A stretch of 64,000 nt of DNA from Patiria miniata (lineage: Eukaryota > Echinodermata > Asteroidea > Valvatida > Asterinidae), in the NCBI RefSeq assembly GCF_015706575.1, contig NW_024037056.1, forward strand, positions 12,475,176 through 12,539,175, given 5' to 3'. Of this stretch, positions 34,747 through 46,200 are shown piece by piece; position 1 is the first letter of the stretch, and each line of letters begins with the position of its first letter. Below the pieces are notes generated by a model, which saw only the letters and a program-made list of their open reading frames with translations, was not told where the DNA came from and made no database searches. Position numbers and translations under genes: made by a program.

Positions 34747-35633
34747 GTAGAGGGCAGGGTTGCTTGCTTAGCGGCAAGTTTTGTTCGATCGTAGGAGTTC
34801 AAATTTGCGAGAGTTTTTTCGCTCGTGTGTCCAGGCTGCTTTCAATGTCAAACCCACAAACTTGGTTGTCACAACAAGTTTTCTTAAATCCAAGAGTCTA
34901 AAAATTTGGACAGTTTCGGCTTGTTTGTCCTAATTTTTGTTTAAATGCCAAATTCGCAAACTGGCTTTGTCACGTTAAGCTTTTTGAAATCAGAGGAGAC
35001 AAAACTTGGGATTGTTGTTTTCAATGCCAAATCACAAATTGGGTGGACGTGGTGTTCTTATGTCAAAATTCTTTGGGTGAGTTTTGCTTTTTTTCAGATC
35101 TGTTGACTTAGCAACCCAATGCTAAATATTTTTTTGTTTTGTTTACAGAATTCAAGCAAGGACAACTTTTGTTTACTCCAAGCGAACAATTTTGGCAACA
35201 ACAATTTCGGGCTTGAGGGACTCAACACCAAGTTCACAAACAGGACTGGACATGGCGCAGCTTACTTGTGACAATATATTTCTGTCAGTGACTTCAGATG
35301 TTTCAGACCTGTTGCCTTAGCAACCTGATTCTAAAATTTCCTTACAGAATCTTGAGCAAGGGTCCCTTTTTTAATGAGTCTAAATTGGCGAAGAAACAAT
35401 CCTTGTTATTAGGAGATGGTAGGCTGGCAAACAAATCACAAATTGAAGGCCTTGTTTGACGTAGTGTACAGCTCGCTTGTCATGACCTTTCACAGAATTC
35501 TCTCGAACCTGGATGGAAAAGCAACATTTTCGGCACAGAAAGGAATTGGTCAAGTTATAATACTCATTAATAGGAGCCCTTACAGTGGCAAATGAATCTT
35601 GAACTTAAGAACGATGATGTCAACTTCCCTACC

Positions 35634-35885
35634 TGCCTTTCCACCGGCTGTGGTTTCGCAGACGTCAAAACTCTTAAGCTTTCCCGGAAGGTCCATGATG
35701 CTTGATAATTGTGCCGAATTCTCCAATTAAAGTCTTGTTTCCATGACAACTGATCAACAGATGAGTAGGTGCTGACGTGTGAGGCCAACGCAAAAGTTGG
35801 CTTCGATGTCTTCCACCCCCAGATGTCTTTCTTTTGTGCCTTTCTCAGCCGAAACTTGAAGTCGTCACACACTTAACGAAATCCG
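35634..35885 (-). other. Candidate 5' non-coding exon of the Kelch gene
   Basis: On the minus strand an open frame of about 80 codons (MCDDFKFR...KPQPVERQ) runs into a consensus donor GGCAG|GTAGGG at 35633. It lies 0.9 kb upstream of the Kelch start. The phase does not let it splice in frame into the BTB exon through any acceptor I could find, so a 5' UTR role is more likely than an extra N-terminus. Confidence 0.3.
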
Positions 35886-36106
35886 ACAATCCGAAACGAG
35901 GGCATCCAACGTTGGGCCTATCGCAGAAACAATCAAACATACAATGTAAAAAGTACTGTTTAAAATATTTTTTTTATAAAGCTAAGAGTAACAAGTTTTG
36001 AGTGATGAATGTGTGAAAATTGACAACCAAATGTTTGGGAACTGCTACACAAAATTTTGCTCAGCAAATTTGCACATGCTAAGCTGAATCATACCTGTGT
36101 CCTTAA

Positions 36107-36600
36107 AGATAGAGTATCATTTGCAGCTATCCAAAAAGTAACTGACAAAATTATTGTTGAAAAACTTACTCGGTTTAAAGATAATAATGGCACTAAACTC
36201 CCTGTGAAATTATTCTTTCTGGCATGCTGTCATTTTGAAGAAAACAATAAAAAAAAAAGGCCAATTCCAAAGATGCGCCTGAAGACGCATTTTTGGGTGC
36301 GTACAAACGTTGAAACGCCGTACACGCGTGCGCTGTTGCTATAATCCATCGGTTAAGTGCGTGACACTGCGTAGCTGCAATCGGCTGAATGAGAACGTGT
36401 CCCGGACGCTGATTTCGGGCGCAATTCAAAACATGACCCGGCAACTCTTGAATTGAAATCGAGCTCCTAGAATATTGTTTCCTCAGATTATACAGCATTG
36501 ACTGAGTTGAATCGTCATCAGGTTAGCTGTTAAGCACCCTTCTTTAGATGTCGGGCTCTTTTGGTGCTTCAAACGAAAGAAATGCACAAAGGACAAAAAT
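36107..36600. mobile_element. TTAA-type MITE, family A, right end damaged
   Basis: TTAA (36103-36106) is followed by AGATAGAGTATCATTTGCAG. The interior matches the 31200 and 46943 copies (GTGTCCCGGACGCTGATTTC). The right end runs into a 46-bp hairpin (GCACAAAGGACAAA and its complement, 36575-36620) instead of the expected mirrored terminus. Confidence 0.65.
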
Positions 36601-36999
36601 TTGTCCTTTGTGCATTTCTTTCTATTGAACTAATGCACACACCTCAAACATGGCTCCAATGCAAACAATCTATACACAAGATCTGAGTTTTTGTTTTTCA
36701 TGTCATTCAAATTCACTGTACAAGTCAATAGGAAAAACCACACATTTTAAATTCCCACTCAATACATACTGCAGTAAGCTGCCATCTCATCGTGCACAGA
36801 ATTTGTCACCAACGAAAACGCAGAAATTCTGATGCAGAAAGTCTTACGCAGTTTCGATGGAAAAAAAGGTGTGTCGCAGCACTGGAGATGCAAAGCTGTT
36901 GCTGATGAGACACTGCGCTGTCCAAAATGGCACGTGAATTATCATAAGTTTTCACTTGCATTATACAGGGGCTGGGCTGAGTCACATCTCAATTTGCTG

Positions 37000-37950
37000 A
37001 CAATATCTCATTCATAAATTTGTATACGGTGACATCACTCATGAATATTCATGAAATAACAGCCTGTGTAAAGGTATGAAAAAAAAAATCATCAGATTGG
37101 AAACACTGAAGCTGACTCATATCTCAATCTACATGAAGGCCTATCTCCCTGCAATGCATACATGTAGGATGCTGCATGCGGGTACAGTTGACGACTTCAT
37201 TCATAAATCTAGCCAGGTGTGATGTCACAGTATGTATGAATATTCATAAGATGTCAGGAAAGTGTGTAAATTAAAAAAGGTGGCATATTGGCACATTTTG
37301 GAGCGGAGTCACATCTATCTCCTAATGAGGCTGCAGCATCAAAGCTGACAGTTTCATTCATAAATCTTACAGCTGGTGTCACATCACTAAATGAATATTC
37401 ATGAGATGTTACATGTGTATAAAATTCAGTACTAGAAATTAAAAAGTTTTGGAGCTGAGTCGATCACTTCTCAATCTATAGATCTTCCTACATGATTTTA
37501 CATGTAGGTGAAGCCATTTAGACCCATCTGCCATATTTCATTCATAAATCTCATAGACAGGTGTGTCATCACTTATGAATATTCATGACGCGTCAAGCAA
37601 GTGTGTAAAAAAAGGCAGCGTATTGCACAATTTACAGCCCAGTCACATCTCTTACTCTCGCTTACTACATACATTACATATGCTGAGTGAGGATGCAGTG
37701 TTGAAGCTGACACATTTCATTCATAAATTTATCACATGGCCAGGCGTTACATCACTTATGAATATTCATGAGATGTCAGCATGAGTATCAAAAAAAATAT
37801 GCAGATATGAACTTTTGGGGCTGAGTCACACCCCAATCTGTCTTCCTACAAAATTAATACGCTTCATGCAGATGCAGCCTCAAAGATGATACATTTCATT
37901 CATAAATCTATCAAAGAGTGACATCACTTATGAATATTCATGAGCTTTCA
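37000..37950. repeat. Six-copy diverged tandem array around ATGAATATTCAT
   Basis: Six units of 155-195 bp each contain TTCATTCATAAAT or a near match, a CATCACT-like word and a perfect 12-bp palindrome ATGAATATTCAT (37041, 37236, 37391, 37575, 37758, 37930). A GCTGAGTCAC- or GAGTCACATCT-type word sits about 100 bp away in most units. The sequence between these words is poorly conserved. It lies about 1.2-2.1 kb upstream of the candidate Kelch first exon. Confidence 0.75.
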
Positions 37951-39848
37951 GCAATCCTGTCAAAAAAACCCACAGATTTCAAATTTTACTGTGGTTTTTG
38001 TGCAGATTTGCAAATGTTTAAAGCGGTTTTACTGGTAAATAGTGATTCATTGCTCAGATTGTATCGGCATGAGTGATCAATATCGTTGACGGCACCAAAA
38101 CAACTCAAGGCATCTGCATGCGCATTCAGGATGACTAAACGCTGCACAATGCTCATTAGGAGAAACCTCCCGTCGTAAGGACGCCACAATTTCTTCCTCA
38201 TGAGTGATTAATTTAGTGATTTCAAGGAGTGAATCATTCAGAGGAGATTGCCATGGAAATTAGCATCCTCTTTTTTTGTGTGTGGCTAAGCACTTGTTCA
38301 GTGCTTGTAATACTTATAAATGCATAAATTCACATGTGTTGGTTCTTTTATTTTAAATGTTGTGGATCTGAAAAAAAAGACTGAAAATATACTTCCAATC
38401 ATAATGACACGTTTTCACAGTCCCGGAGATTATGAATGGGTTGTTCACAAATGAATGGAAATGCAGGAAAAATAATATTATGCTTTGGCCTTGGGCAAAA
38501 TGTTGCACACGAACGAAAGGATGTTTATCTAAAGGCATGCAAGATGAATTTTATGGAAAGAAACTACAGATTTTATATACAACTTACAAGCACATATGCA
38601 ACCAACTCACATAATTGTTTTGGTTATTTCACCTGAGTATACTGGCAAAATAATCGAGTCACAATAAGTCCCACTTTGGTGCAAACTGCTAAATAACCGA
38701 CAAAAACATACATGCATACATGTACGTAACTACAAAAGGCAGCATTGTTCATGAACAATTGACTTTCCTTAGAAAGTTCTGCATTCAATAGGGAACGTTG
38801 AACAATAGAGGACAATAGGGTCCCCAATTCCTGAAGGTCCCCAATTTACGATCGTGCACAAAACATACGGGAGGTCTTCCTAAAAAGTTAAAGAACAAAC
38901 ACAAGAGGGACATGCAGACTGAAATTTGTATCCTTGTGGAGACATTTTTTTGTTCTCGTGTACTAGAGTTTGAAAGTACAGTTTCAAAATGCTCTTATTT
39001 TAACCAGAATTAATTTCCTTGGCTGAAATTCGGACTTAATAATAATATCCCTTTTCTAAAACTCTACCATTTGCGACAGATCAACATACATTGGGACCTT
39101 GGAAATTCCTACTTTTTGAGTAAAATCCATATGTCTACCGGTATTTCCCCTGTGGAGACGTATTCAATCTTTTGTTCCTTATTGTGTGCATGTCTCCAGA
39201 GGGCACGGTGTACTATCAGATCAATAGGGGTCCCCATTGCAGGCAAATACCGGCACACACTTGTGTGTACATATGTACAATGTATGATGTTGTACATGTA
39301 CAATGTACATGTATGTACTTACAATTTGCAGCATGAATGTTCACTTGAATTCTCGGAAAGAACTGAATAAAGCAGAGATTAAATGAGCACCCAATGCTAA
39401 GTTGAGACACTACCGGTATGAGAAATATATATATTTACATGTGTAGCACATTTCAGGAAGTTATTCAATGCATCTACCGGTATAGGCCAGCACTGTTGAG
39501 TATTTCACAATACTGAGAAGCTTAAAGAAGGGGATTCCCCAAATATGACCCTGAGCTGCATGTCAATTTGAGACTATGGGTAATTTCCTTATATCTACTG
39601 CACATGTACACGTGTACATAGTGTGCAATGAAGGAAATACTGTGGAGCATTGCATCCTGGGCTGGCTTGCGCTTCGAGCAGGGATTTTGTGCAGTGCAAA
39701 CTGTTTCACAATGCAGCTTTATGTACATTCACTGCAGTGCACACTTTCACTTTTGGTCTGGTGGCTATCCATATTCCAAAAAAGGAACATTACATGTTCC
39801 TGTCAGTTTTGTCTACTACACAACTTACACAATAACTGTACACTACAG
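37951..39848. other. Divergent spacer, no gene seen
   Basis: This is AT-rich DNA with many TGTACATGTAC-type runs (for example 39260-39320). Several open frames of 60-110 codons are low-complexity or run through repeats. No splice-bounded protein-like exon was found. Confidence 0.45.
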
Positions 39849-40528
39849 GGTGGTTAAAAAAAAAAGGACACCCACATTTGACAGCAATTTTCACCTATTT
39901 TTAAAAATTATTTTCAACTGTCGATTAGTAGCTATTAAAGTCCTGGCCTTTAAGCAAATGTGACGAAAAAAATCGTTGCATTTGCACATTTTGTCGTTGA
40001 GCTATGCTAATTTGAATATTTCATGTGCGAAACTAATGTTTGTCCACGGAGGCGTACATGTACTCTCAACACAAAATGCACCAATGCATGCTTGACCATT
40101 ATCATTTGAAAAAACGCGCTGACAATGAAGCCCATCTTCACATTTGATTGTTATGTTATGTAATGTTATGGAACAATGAACTTAAGTGGACAGCTCATTG
40201 AGTAGATGATCTTAACACTGACATGAATAATTGGACAGCTTCAATAAAAGTTACCAGGGCAAAATATATTTTGGTGGGAAAGTTTTTAAATTTTTATGAA
40301 CTACTAAAACGTCCAATTTACATAGAATAACCCGTGGACAAGACTGATTTTGGTGACTTGTATTCAAATTAGCATAATATCACTATTTTTGCGACTTTTA
40401 CTAAGCTTTTTTCACCATACATGGTTAAAGACCTATACTTCACTACTATGTGAACAAACATTTAAAATAAGTTCATTAAGTAGGTGAAAATTGCTGTCAA
40501 AAGTGGGTGTCCTTTTTTTTTACCCACC
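39849..40528. mobile_element. 680-bp MITE, GGACACCCAC ends
   Basis: The left end GGTGGTTAAAAAAAAAAGGA then CACCCAC and TTTGACAGCAATTTTCACCT is mirrored at the right (AGGTGAAAATTGCTGTCAAA, then GTGGGTGTCC and TTTTTTTTTACCCACC). The inverted ends are about 50 bp long. There is no transposase frame and the target duplication is unclear. Confidence 0.75.
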
Positions 40529-40559
40529 ATATATAACATGTACAATACAGCATGCATGT

Positions 40560-40792
40560 TAGCCTTTCGTCAAGGCCATCGTGGCTTAACTTGCCGGCAT
40601 TAGACAAAGCGGCGAAAACGCGAAGCGACTGGAGTGGGAGACCACACACATGACACAAGCGAGTGGCGTAGCTTTGCCACTCGTACGTGCTACGCCACTC
40701 GCTTGTGTGGTCTCCCGCTCCAGTCGCTTTGCGTTTTCGCCGCTTTGTCTAATGCCGGCAAGTTAAGCCACGATGGCCTTGACGAAAGGCTA
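40560..40792. mobile_element. 233-bp near-perfect palindrome with 9-bp direct flanks
   Basis: Arms of about 105 bp starting TAGCCTTTCGTCAAGGCC pair almost perfectly around a short loop (ATGACACAAGCGAG...CTTGTGT region). CATGCATGT occurs directly at both sides (40551-40559, 40793-40801), which would fit a 9-bp target duplication as in MULE-type elements. That word is itself nearly palindromic, so the call is tentative. The arms are GC-rich, unlike the surroundings. Confidence 0.7.
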
Positions 40793-41095
40793 CATGCATG
40801 TGTACATCAGTTTCCTTATTAGTTTGCATGAACTGCAAACTTTTATATTTTACAGGAGCAATAAATAATACAATTATTACAATGGTCTTGAGTTTTTCAT
40901 AAAGTACTACCCATTATAAACATGTGTATTTTTGCTCAATTGACAATCAGCAAACGCATAATTAGAAAATAAACTTGCTGGTACCGATATACATGTAATG
41001 TATGTACATATGTAGGCCTTCACATAGGACTGAATTCAACCATGATTCAACTAATGGCATGTAGTTTATTGACAATAGAAAGCTGGCACTATTAA

Positions 41096-41590
41096 AGGGA
41101 ATGTACATCATTTGCTATTGCTGTAATTTTCAGAAATGGGTGGAATTGGTGGGTTGGAAATATATAGCAAATATAGTTACACTGACTTTTTTCAGGTTTT
41201 GGGTTCGAAAATGCTATAAAAACCAAGAAAACAATCATTTTCCTGTAGTCTGGTTCCCTGACTCCATATAAGAAGAAACAGAGCACTTTACATACATTGG
41301 GGAATTGTAAGGTCAGGGCACCAGTGTAGCTGGCTTGTACCCGTTCATAGGTGTGTAATCGATTGCAAACAAGTGCGATGGTCAATTGGGGCCAATATTT
41401 GAAAAAAAGCCAGTTTTTTTCCAACGCTGGTCGGCCGACCAGCGTTGGAAATTGATACAAAAATACCACTTTTCGTGAAAATGATTTTACAGGATGCTTT
41501 ACACTGTCATTCACTAACAGTCCAGCAAGGTATTTGAAAATGATTTGGTAGTTTTATTTTTTGATGTTTGCAAATTGTTGTATTTTCCCT
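41096..41590. mobile_element. TTAA-type MITE, family B
   Basis: It is flanked by TTAA on both sides (41092-41095, 41591-41594). The ends AGGGAATGTACATCATTTGC and GCAAATTGTTGTATTTTCCCT are inverted. It contains the paired GGTTCCCTGAC/GGTCAGGGCACC words and CGACCAGCGTTGG. It is the best-preserved copy of the family here. Confidence 0.8.
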
Positions 41591-41594
41591 TTAA

Positions 41595-43260
41595 TGGGGG
41601 GGGGGGGGAGAAACAGGTGCATGCTATACCACGGGTGGTATTTTTGCTGATCCCAGAGGGCTAGCCTATTGTTCCTTTGTACCTACTGGAAAAAATGGAC
41701 TGAGAGACTGACTGTCACTTGCAAGGGCGTCAAATCGTCAATCGCTTCTCAAAAGTGGGGGATATACATTGTACCTTGATCAGCACCAATGCGAGCACGA
41801 AGCGCAAAGCCCTACGTCGTGGGCCTTTATAATTTTGGATTCCAGACTCCATGTGGTGCGATCCAGAGCAATTTTTGACCACTTAAACCAATTTTGGTGA
41901 GCAAAAGATCATCATTAAGACATTATTTTCGAGTTTGGAGTCTTTGAATCAGCTATTCTGAGCTTACGTTGGCTACAATTTCTATTCGGGGATGAAAAAA
42001 AGTGGGAGGAAGGGACAAATGATATATCTCCCCATCTCCCCACTTTAAAAAGTGGTCACTTGTGACTTTAAAAGGGCCATGCAATGTCATTTTTTTTTAT
42101 TAATGCAATCCTTTAAAACACACCTTTGTGTCCCATTTAAGCCTATTTTCAATTTTCTGTTTTGCCATTTTCAAGGGTATTTTGGTGCCTTTATTGTTGT
42201 GACTTCGTAATTCATGTAATTGGGAGACGGGAATCAGACCTATTGCAATGTTGGACTTTTACTTCCCTTTAAAAATAAAAATCATAATTCAGAGCCAGAA
42301 TCAGACAAAAAGATTAATTTATGAAATATGTTGTAATCAACTGTATGGGATTCGTTTTAGAAAACTTGTAGTTGTACCTTAAGGCGAACGAAACAAAAAA
42401 TTAAATTTCGTGCATGGTCGCGTTTCAAACTTGGGTCACCGGGTCCACAGTTCAACACCTTACCAGTTCGCTCGGTTATCCAGACGCTGTATCACAATTT
42501 AATACTAGGTTATCGCGGTACATATTTATTAATATATATTTATTAAGTTCATGAGTTAGATTTATCACGGAGGAATGGAAGAAAATTAAAAAATATAAAG
42601 TAATAATGACATGACAATAATAGGCCTAGGCCTAGGCTACATTAACATTAAAATAACAATGCAAAATATTTTGCATGAAGTTGAACTTGAAATCATTATT
42701 CAATGATTCATGTTAGACTTAGAGATTCATGTTCAATACAAAATGTTAATTATTTAGAATATCTTCCAAAGCCAGCACAACATTTCAATACTCACCAAAC
42801 TCTTCTTGACTGAGTCTTCACACAAAATAAACCTTCAAAAAGCCAGGAACGTGGTTCAGTTTTGATCCTAAATTCAATATATTTTACTTTTTAGCCATGA
42901 TTTAACCAGAATTAATGAACATCTGTTGACTATGTGTAGCGCCCTCTGTCGACCCATTTCGGAAAGGTGGAACAACAAATCGACGTCATTAATTGGTCTG
43001 AAATCCCGTCCGGAAGTACGAGAAAAAAGATGCAACTCCTCGATAAGTGCCAGACTATATTTATCCAGGCATGTCACACGTGTCACCTTTGCCTAATTTG
43101 CAAGTGAATACGTGTGCCAATGCGCGTTCGAAGTTCACGACACGAGAGCCGAGAAAACGAACCTTTCGCCTAACTGCTGCTTCAGATCTGCTAAAAAGTT
43201 TGGCAAAATCGGGGCGACAGCATCTAGATTTCCTTCCACAGCTTGCAATCACATGCAGAG
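41595..43260. other. Region upstream of the ASPH gene
   Basis: It contains a repeat shared with 12960-13100 (41830-41905) and a weak tRNA-like stretch on the minus strand near 42400-42490. The last 250 bp before the ATG at 43261 are GC-richer and probably include the ASPH promoter and 5' UTR. Short upstream frames there, one overlapping the start codon in another phase, are not conserved-looking. Confidence 0.45.
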
Positions 43261-46200
43261 ATGGCCAAGTCAGGACAGGAAGCTAGGCAGAGGAAGACAG
43301 CCAGCAAAAACGGCTCGAAATCCAAGGCGAACACGAAAGGTGAGACCATGGGCATGGAGGAATAAGAACACACTGTTCACTTGTCTTGTGCGGTAACTGA
43401 TATTTCCCCGTGAATTTATTGGAGATCAATCAAAAGTTAAAACGGAAGTAGGCCTACAGTGTTCGTATTGTACTTAGGCCTACTTACTTCAACAGAAAGA
43501 TTCCCAAATCTGACCATCACTTGTCACTTGTCACCCTGGTCCCTGTGCACAAACCCTATGATGAGACTGGTCTGAAAATTTCTTTCTCGCTACTTCAATA
43601 TTTTCTCAGCTAATTTTGACTTTTTAGGACTTATCGCTTTCTGATGGCAGATAGGTCACTGAAGTGAATGGAAAAATTAGTTTTGGCAAGATATGGGAAT
43701 CTTTCCACTTCAACTTGTCTGTATTGTCATTGCACACAATTGTTTGGGATTTTTTTTTCTGGTATATTTTACTTGTTTTTGAAGAAAAAAAATGTATTTT
43801 TCTTTGATATTCTTATTAATTCAGGGTGTGGAACTTGAATGTGCTCATCAAATGAGGACTAGATATTCGTCACAAAAAATACATTGCTTTGGCTTTTGAG
43901 GTCTTAATCAAAATTCAAAATATCTGTTTGTAATGCTGAAATTGATATGAAATACAAGTGATTGCGCCTAAAATAAAAAAATCACAGATGTTGATATGAG
44001 TAAGGTATGGTGTATCATTTAGCCCATGGCCATGTTCTACATGTATGTTTTAAAATGTCATGAATGTATATTTTGTTAATTTAAATTTATTGACAATTAT
44101 TGAAGAGTGTCATGAGTGTACTGTAAAGTGTTAACCATGGTGTTTATTCACTGTTTATGTTATGACAAATATATTTGTCCGTCAAAAAAAGCTTGTTCCT
44201 TTTTAATATTCATCAACCGAAACAATTGATTAGAAAAGTAAATTATACACAAGGAGAAGTTTTAATGAGGTACTTATTAGATGTTGGCATGGTCAGATGG
44301 GTCCGTGAAAAAAAAATGGAATGGAAAAGTTGAATATAAGTCCAAACTTCCTTCATTGAAAATGAGAATTTTATTTCCCCTCAGATGTTAACAAGAACGT
44401 GAAAGGTTCCAGCAAAGCGAAGTCGAGTTCTTCCGGCCTTTGCTTCAAGGTTGTCATAGTTACTCTGGTCGCTGCAGCTGCACTGGCTGCTCTGATTGGC
44501 CTGAGGGTCATCAAAATTGAACAACTACCCGGTAAGCTTAGGGGCTAACTTGTGCGAGCATTAGTTTCTTTTAGGACCCTCCATGTTTTCAAACTCACTA
44601 AAGTAACAGCTGGCGAAGGCCAGATTTTTCTTTCTGATCTAATCAGCCATGCAACTTTTCCTTGGATCTGCTGATTTCCTCGTTTTTTAACTTCTCGTGA
44701 ATGTCATTACAAATTGAAAAACACTGTACAAAGTCTCGTGTGGTAAGGCATTTCCTCGTTTTTTTTTCTAAATTTCCAGTTGCATGACTGTTTAATGGCT
44801 CTGGAGGATTTCTTTTTGAAAGAAAGTAAATCTGAGAACCATGCGGTCGACTTCCATAAAAATAGCAATGGCTTAAAAAAAATTAGAGGGGTCAGGCTAA
44901 AAGTACATTTTTAGCTGATAAATGTTTACTGAGAATCTCTATAAAATTTAAGCCTGTTGGCATGAAACTTTAAGTACCCTAACTCCCTAGGGTGATTTAC
45001 TAGGAACCTTCCTCGTCCTTGCAAATCCCAACACCATATGATAAACTGTGCACATAAACAGTTGGACTCTGTTTATTTGTGGTATGCCTAATCCCACGTA
45101 AAGCACAGTCAGTTTACTAGTGCAGTACTCATCCTATCAGATTCCAACAAGCCTTGGTGTTGGAGTTTGGCTGGGTGGGGATCGTTGGGGTTAACAGACA
45201 TCATTTCTTCCAGATACATCTTCTTGCCATCTCTCTTGGGGTTTGTCACCTTCTTTGGTGTTCTCCCTTTTGATCCTCCATTGTTCCCCTTGCCTTGTTC
45301 CTTCTCTTCACACCTCACCCCCCTTTGTTCTCTACTTTCTCCTTTTATCCTGCCACCTTAAACCCAATTTTCCCTTCCTTTGTCCTTTCCTGATGTCCTT
45401 TCCATTCATCCTTTTTCTGTTTCTTGCTTGTTTATTACTGTTCTCAAGTGCCTTTATAAAAGATTCCACCATGACTGAAAAATCAGACCTTTTAATTTAA
45501 ACAATAACAAAAATAGTACATATCATGTATGCACGTGTACTTTTAAGTCTAGACTTATTCAAGTGAAGCATACGTAAATTATCTACCTGTTCAAAATTGC
45601 CTGGTTGAAATATATTGTAAATCACTGTTTTATTGACAGATTGTGTGTAGATCTGTCACAAACACCTGATGATTGTGGTGTTTACAAAGTCTGAATTATT
45701 GCATTTGTCAAATAGTGCTGGTTAATGTGTAACGTCCTGTGAGTAATAGCAACTCCAATTGATAGAAAAAAAATAATTCAACTAGTATTAATTACGTGTA
45801 TTTACTTGAATAGTTATTGCATGGTATTGCAGATATTGATATGTATTTGCAGTACCAGCTAGTAGTGTTGTGACTGTTGTCTAGCTAACAGCCAATGTAC
45901 ATTCTTCTTAAGCCGTGTCCGCACTGGACTTTTTTTTTGGAAGGTTTTACCGAGACGATGGTAAAATGAAAAATGGTCAAATGTGACCACTGTCCGCACT
46001 TGGACTTTCGACACGGGAAATTTTACCCCGACCGCGTGGGAGAAGTAACCGAGCTGTCACAGTGTCAGTATAATGACTCACCGTACGCAGAAAACAAATT
46101 GCCGATCACATTTTCAGCCACCGATACGCTCAGTAATATTACACACGCCATTTGCATGCATAACATAATCGTTTACGCGATATTATTTCATCTTGACACG

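Noticed and set aside
35567-35872. 101-codon minus-strand frame as an extra N-terminus of the Kelch protein
   Set aside because: The phase at its donor does not match any usable acceptor before the BTB exon, and the BTB start has an in-frame upstream stop. Kept only as a possible 5' UTR exon.
37000-37950. CRISPR-like array
   Set aside because: The units are long, diverged and animal-type satellite DNA without constant direct repeats or unique spacers.
43047-43286. 79-codon plus-strand frame overlapping the ASPH start
   Set aside because: It is in another phase and has no family resemblance. It could at most be an upstream open frame if the 5' UTR reaches that far.
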